64,000 nucleotides of DNA from the NCBI GenBank assembly GCA_022661535.1, contig JAKULF010000006.1, positions 1,421,001 through 1,485,000 on the forward strand. Reading direction: 5' to 3'. The notes beneath the pieces were generated by a model, which saw nothing but the letters and a program-made list of their open reading frames with translations, made no database searches and was not told where the DNA came from. Position numbers and translations under genes: made by a program. Each line of letters opens with the position of its first letter. The stretch's first letter is position 1. The stretch comes from Eutypa lata. Taxonomy: Eukaryota; Ascomycota; Sordariomycetes; Xylariales; Diatrypaceae. Below are positions 59,697 to 64,000 of this stretch, in pieces.

Positions 59697-60383
59697 TAGA
59701 TGTGACCGGTAACAGAAGCGTGCGAAGGGTGTAGAGTAGCTTGTAGAATAATTTATAGATTGGCAGTTGTATAGGCTTTTGTGATTGGCTGGCTGCTACT
59801 TTCACTTGCTGAATATGGACATCGACCTTATTATATATAGGACACGTCCCTTAGACCTAGCCATGCACTATCTTACAGGCCGTATGTCTGTCTGATAGAA
59901 GATGACAGAGCTTATGCCATTAACTAGGTAGGCAAGTAAGTAAAAAGGATCTCTGCCGAATTTGTAGGTTAAGGGTGGTGTAGGCTGCACTTCCTGGGTC
60001 TTGGTGCGATGCCGCGAACCGCGTATTGACTTAGATGGTTTTGGTTATAAATCTCGGAATGCTCTAATGATTCGTCCACGTATTTGGAGGGTTACACATC
60101 TTTAAAAGGTTAAACTATCTGTATTAGATAATAGATAATAATTGGTAGGAACTTAGGAGCTATTTATATCATAAACGATTAAACTAAACAGGCAGTGTCC
60201 CTTGCTTTTTTTGTTTGTTGACAGAAGGTGATGTCTATCGTGAATAGCAGCCACATTTACCAGCCACAGAAGCTACTATTGGCTAGAATTTCCCTAGTTA
60301 GGTGATTATCATGCGGGCTTGGTGCCATAACTCAAATGATCACTACTTCGCATCTAAGAACAATATCTCCAGAAGTCGAAGCC
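59697..60383. other. Divergent promoter region
   Basis: About 690 bases between the minus-strand PI-PLC-like gene and the plus-strand mitochondrial gene; likely carries both promoters. No element is recognised. Confidence 0.55.
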
Positions 60384-62001
60384 ATGCGGCCTCGAGTGTT
60401 CAATGCTAATTTGCATACAAGATGTCTCCGCGCATATTGTAGGTCGTTCGCCTCTCAGTCATCAGCAGTGACAAAATTTAGCCTTAGTGCGTCGGCGAAA
60501 ACCCCTAAGGTGACATGCCCTGTCATTGCGTTGTCAACTCGGGAGAAAAAAAATAGCTAATGTTCAATTAGGACAAAGTTCTCCGGGAGATCAGAAACTA
60601 TATACAACGTCAACCGCTGAGAGTACGTGGCGAGACTATCCATCATGCCGCGATTCTAGCTTCTCAAGACTTCACTGCATGGCTAGAGGACCGAAGCTTC
60701 ATGGGCAGTTTACTTCAAACACTCTATGAATCATCCCTTGACGATGAAGCAACTTCTCAGATAGAAATATTGGCCGGTGTTACCGATGGGATCTCTTCAA
60801 CTCTCCCTCTCAGTGATCCGCTGAAGGGTCTCTCAATTCTGTATAGTCCAAGAAGTAATCTTCTTCCAGATCTGTGGGATTCAAGTAGCTTCGCTCCCGA
60901 TATAGAGCAAGATAAAGCGGCATCCGTCTCGTTCCTGTCAAATCCTTTGGCTGGTGATACTCGAGCGCTAGATGTCACTTTACCTCTTGCTAACACTATT
61001 TTCCAAAATGGACGCCGGTCAACTTTATTTGCAAGTCGGTGGCTTAAGAAACCTGGCCACTCTCTGGTTCATGATATCACCAGACAGAAGCAAACACAAA
61101 GGGTCGGTCCTCGTGGAAGTTCGGTAGACCAGGCCGCTTCTTTCCTTCCTTTATTGCCATTAACAGCTCCTCGGAAGATCGTTGCTGGCCTAGGGAATAT
61201 TCTTCGGCAAGTAGAGGTGGACGGTTCGCCATCACCTGCCTCGAAAGAACTAGAAGTTCTCATACCTCAGGTATTCGATGTTAGGTCAGAGCGCTACGGC
61301 CCGTCTTCATCTGGTCCAATAGGGGTCTGGGCTTGGGTTATACCACCTCATGTCCTAGAAAAGGAGAACCTTTTAGATCTTAAAGTCTTCCAAACCCACT
61401 CATCCCACCCAGAAGCCGAGCTAGCTACCGAGGCCGTGGATGTGTTTTCTAGGTTGATGTCATCCGGTTGCCGGTTGCATAAAATACGTAAGTGAAATGA
61501 TAAGACCGATAAACTCTATATACTAACATACCAATAGTGTCTGGCGGTGGCGGATGGGGTCTGAAGCAAGGCTTGTTGTCCTTAGATCCCGAGACGAGCT
61601 ATGCTCAGCCAGAGCAGGATGATATTGAACTATTCATCAAGGCCTTCCAAGAACGCAACAGTTCTAACCCTTCCGACGGCATCATCACCCCCGGCTCATA
61701 TGTCCTCTTCTGTATTGAGCCTTACCTAACGGAGGAGAATATGCAGAGTCGTAGAATACCACCAACAATATCTCTTAGCGTAGCCCCAACTAACGATGAA
61801 GGGGTGGCGCTGAGAGAAGGGATTAAAGAGATAGAGCTCTGTGAAGACCACTTCGGTGCAGCGTCGACAGCTGGCCTTTTCCTTCGGACGATACCAGATA
61901 CAGACGGAAGCAGTGCTGTAGAAGGATCTGAAAAAGCATCGCAATCATTTACTACTAAAATTAGCGTACCTCGGGCTTGTCTCTCCGTAGGACTTGCATG
62001 A
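60384..62001 (+). CDS. Conserved fungal protein with predicted mitochondrial targeting, three exons
   Basis: Exons 60384-60509, 60572-61487 and 61538-62001 give 501 residues. Intron 1 (GTGACA, branch GCTAAT, ATTAG) and intron 2 (GTAAGT, branch TACTAAC, AATAG) keep phase and yield KTPK-DKVLREIRNY and LHKI-LSGGGGWGLKQG. The ATG at 60384 opens an Arg-rich, acid-free leader (MRPRVFNANLHTRCLRAYC) typical of mitochondrial import; an in-frame ATG at 60336 would add 16 residues. The body has an ILAGVTDGISS segment and a glycine-rich SGGGGWGLKQGLLSLDPE loop. The order, with an N-terminal small-residue strand and later glycine loop, recalls FIST-type sensory domains, but I cannot confirm this. No catalytic residues are assigned. 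Confidence 0.83.
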
Positions 62002-62457
62002 TAGGATAGGAGTTGGCTGAAGATCCAAGGTGTTCAAGGGGATGAAACAATCATAACATTTATAGGGTTCTAGAGGATTGTAAAATACGTGTTAATTGAT
62101 AATACTCCCGGTGTAAATATATACCTACTACATGTAGTATGTAGATAATACCTATGAATATAGACCCCTTTAATGTTTGGTGATGCATTACTACGGTACA
62201 GTGCATACATACATACAATGGTATATCATTACAATGCACGTCGCTCAGAAGGCAGCACGCTAACTAAAAGGACAGTGCGAAGACCCAAAACATGTCACGG
62301 CCCCCACCTCGTAGCTGCAGGATCCCGATTCCACTTTTCCTATTTGTAGAGCTTTACTTTCCATCTTTCCATCCATATCTCACAGCCGCGTCGACAACAT
62401 CTACGACCTAAACAACCATTTTCCCCAATACTTTTTTCTCTCACAAGAAACATCAAT
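62002..62457. other. Intergenic, 456 bp, promoter region of the ALY/Yra1 gene
   Basis: Short spacer between two plus-strand genes. The last ~130 bases are pyrimidine-rich with CAATATG at the start codon, as expected of a fungal leader. Confidence 0.6.
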
Positions 62458-64000
62458 ATGGATCGCAGTCTCGACGAAATCGTTGCTGAGTCCCAGGTGA
62501 GTAAACTAACTCATTTCTCTGCAATTAATAAGCTTTGTAATTTGCTATAAAACTACCATATAAATACTAAGCTACCATTACTGCTGTTATAATGGCGAGG
62601 CTCGCTGACACTTATGAATAGCAGGGCAAGCGAAACTCCAGACCCCGGGGACGCAGGGCTGGTGGCGGTGGTGCAGGTGGTGGAGGTGGACGACAACAAC
62701 AACCACCACGGGAACGTGATTCTTACCCCCGCGATGGCGTAAGAAAGGTAAGCAACTTCCAAGAGTCCGCAATTGACTTGCAAACTTAACAATACATGTT
62801 ATCATTATACGCGCTAGGATGCTTACATAGTAACAACTTCTTTTCCTAGGTGGATTATTTCCTTTCCTACAACACTTTGACACCTACCAACACCTCGAGC
62901 CTTCGTTCGAAGCCCATCACACCGCGAGCTCGATACCTCGGACTACGATCGGTGATGGTCTATACCTGATTGTAACTACCGCTAACTAGCAATCTCGTTC
63001 TGTGAGACAGTCTACTAGAGATGATTCGAGAAACATGGATACGTAGGTTTTTTCTTCCAATGCAAAAAAACATCATAATGGGAGCTAGGACATGCAAGAC
63101 GGACGGGAGCTAACATTCTTGATGCATAGGGCATGGGTCCATGATAGGTTCGAGGACTCGCACGGTAAGCCTGCTCTTTCATCCGATTCCTATCGGATAA
63201 AACAACTAATTAGGATGAATAGCGTACAATCGACCCCGTAACTCGCGAAGAAGAGAGTCACCGCCTCCGGACAGACATGAGTGGGTGGAAGACTGCCCAA
63301 TATACCATCATTTGTAATGTTCTAATACGTCTTGTAGGGACAACCGAGGCACAAAGGTCAAGGTCGAGAACCTGCACTACGATCTCTCGAAGACGGACCT
63401 TCAGGTAAGCACAACGCAACAAATTTTCTTTAAAAACAATGTTGATCGAACAAAATTCTAACCAATGGGTGATTTTCAGGGGCTCTTCGAAAAGATAGGA
63501 CCGGTCCTCAAGATCGACCTGGTATACGACCGCGCCGGGCGTTCTGAGGGCACAGCCTTTGTCTTCTACGACCGCCGGGACGATGCATTGGGGGCGATTC
63601 GCGAATTTAATGGAGCAAATGCGAAGGGTATGTCGAGAATATCTCCATCGAGCTGAAAATGACAATTTGCTAATATGAATACTCCTACCTAGGCCAACCT
63701 ATCCGTCTAGCCCTCGCAGCCGCCGCTCCTCCCAAGCGCAACCCATTCGACACGGCACACATGCCCGGAAGATCGCTAGCAGATCGCATCACGCGGCCCC
63801 GTTCCCTCTCGCCGCCGCCGCTACGGTACACCGACAACGACAGAGTCGACCGCTACGTGCCCGGTAGAGGATCACGCAGTCCCTTGCCTCGTAGACGGGG
63901 TGGCGGCGGTGGCGGCGGCGGTGGTGGTGGTAGCGACAGAGGAGGTGGAAGACGTCCGGGCGCGAGACGCGAGGCTACCAGACAGCAGGGACAGGAGACG
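62458..64000 (+). CDS. yra1: mRNA-export adaptor of the ALY/REF (Yra1) family, partial at the right edge
   Basis: Eight exons are visible: 62458-62496, 62625-62747, 63011-63042, 63130-63164, 63223-63280, 63338-63404, 63480-63627 and 63693 to beyond 64000. They give 270 residues with no stop. Residues 1-13 (MDRSLDEIVAESQ) are the conserved UAP56/Sub2-binding motif. An RGG/Gly-rich stretch follows, then tiny exons rebuild DSRNMDTAWVHDRFEDSH and RRRESPPPDRHED. The RRM starts at TKVKVENLHYDLSKTDL (RNP2) and carries SEGTAFVFY (RNP1), ending near GQPIRLALA. The tail is Arg/Gly-rich (RRGGGGGGG). The protein bridges the Sub2 helicase and the Mex67 export receptor in the nucleus. The exon 2 acceptor is a tandem TAGCAG, so one Gln is optional. 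The C-terminus, including any second UAP56-binding motif, is outside the window. Confidence 0.92.

Noticed and set aside
1..64000. tRNA, rRNA, CRISPR or intact transposon
   Set aside because: Visual scan found no cloverleaf with B-box-like GGTTCGANTCC, no rRNA-like sequence, no regularly spaced identical repeats, and no transposase or reverse-transcriptase motifs; a tRNAscan and RepeatMasker run would be decisive.

Overview
The window is nuclear DNA from a filamentous ascomycete fungus, most likely a Sordariomycete. The grounds are short GT-AG introns (about 50-140 nt for most) with CTAAC or TACTAAC branch sites; fungal families such as Zn2Cys6 and C2H2 regulators, a GPI-anchored copper-only superoxide dismutase, a fungal TRP/Flc-type membrane protein and a UAP56-binding Yra1/ALY factor; and intergenic DNA full of TAGG, TATG and CA microsatellites. 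Genus and species cannot be read from the sequence. There are no operons, CRISPR arrays, tRNAs or rRNAs that I could find, and no intact transposon.

Layout. 0-5 kb (+): a small four-helix membrane protein (350-949) and a surface Cu-only SOD (4012-4832). 5-20 kb: mostly gene-poor, repeat-rich DNA around one gene, a stand-alone NifS-like domain related to molybdenum cofactor sulfurases (9699-11859). 20-37 kb: a Zn2Cys6 regulator (20241-21713, +), a DUF202 membrane protein (23059-23409, -), a large C2H2 regulator (26491-30015, +) and an ML/TRP-domain protein (33819-36290, +). 37.8-59.7 kb: seven consecutive minus-strand genes, namely a SnoaL/NTF2-like protein, a 6-phosphogluconate-dehydrogenase-like oxidoreductase, a TPT/SLC35-type transporter, a secreted Thr-rich repeat protein, an F-box-like protein, a type-2 diacylglycerol acyltransferase and a PI-PLC X-domain protein. 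60-64 kb (+): a predicted mitochondrial protein and the mRNA-export adaptor Yra1/ALY, which runs off the right edge.

Most genes are spliced. I rebuilt exon structures by joining reading frames at splice sites that restore conserved motifs: PLP-enzyme C-terminus, Zn2Cys6 cysteines, YHxH copper site, TMCKSSS of TPT transporters, and RRM. The genes do not form an obvious pathway; DGAT2, the PI-PLC-like protein, the ML/TRP protein and the transporter all act on membranes or lipids, but this looks like ordinary fungal gene order, not a cluster.

I found no clear new system. The best second-look items are a degenerate ~30-bp minisatellite dense in TACCC motifs (54.04-54.47 kb), two AAG 3' splice sites plus a stop-free 75-nt first intron in the Zn2Cys6 gene, a TGATG-coupled pair of upstream ORFs before the C2H2 gene, the MOSC-less sulfurase-like protein with His-rich and polyQ inserts, and a secreted Thr/Asp-repeat protein with a small Cys-containing C-terminal domain.
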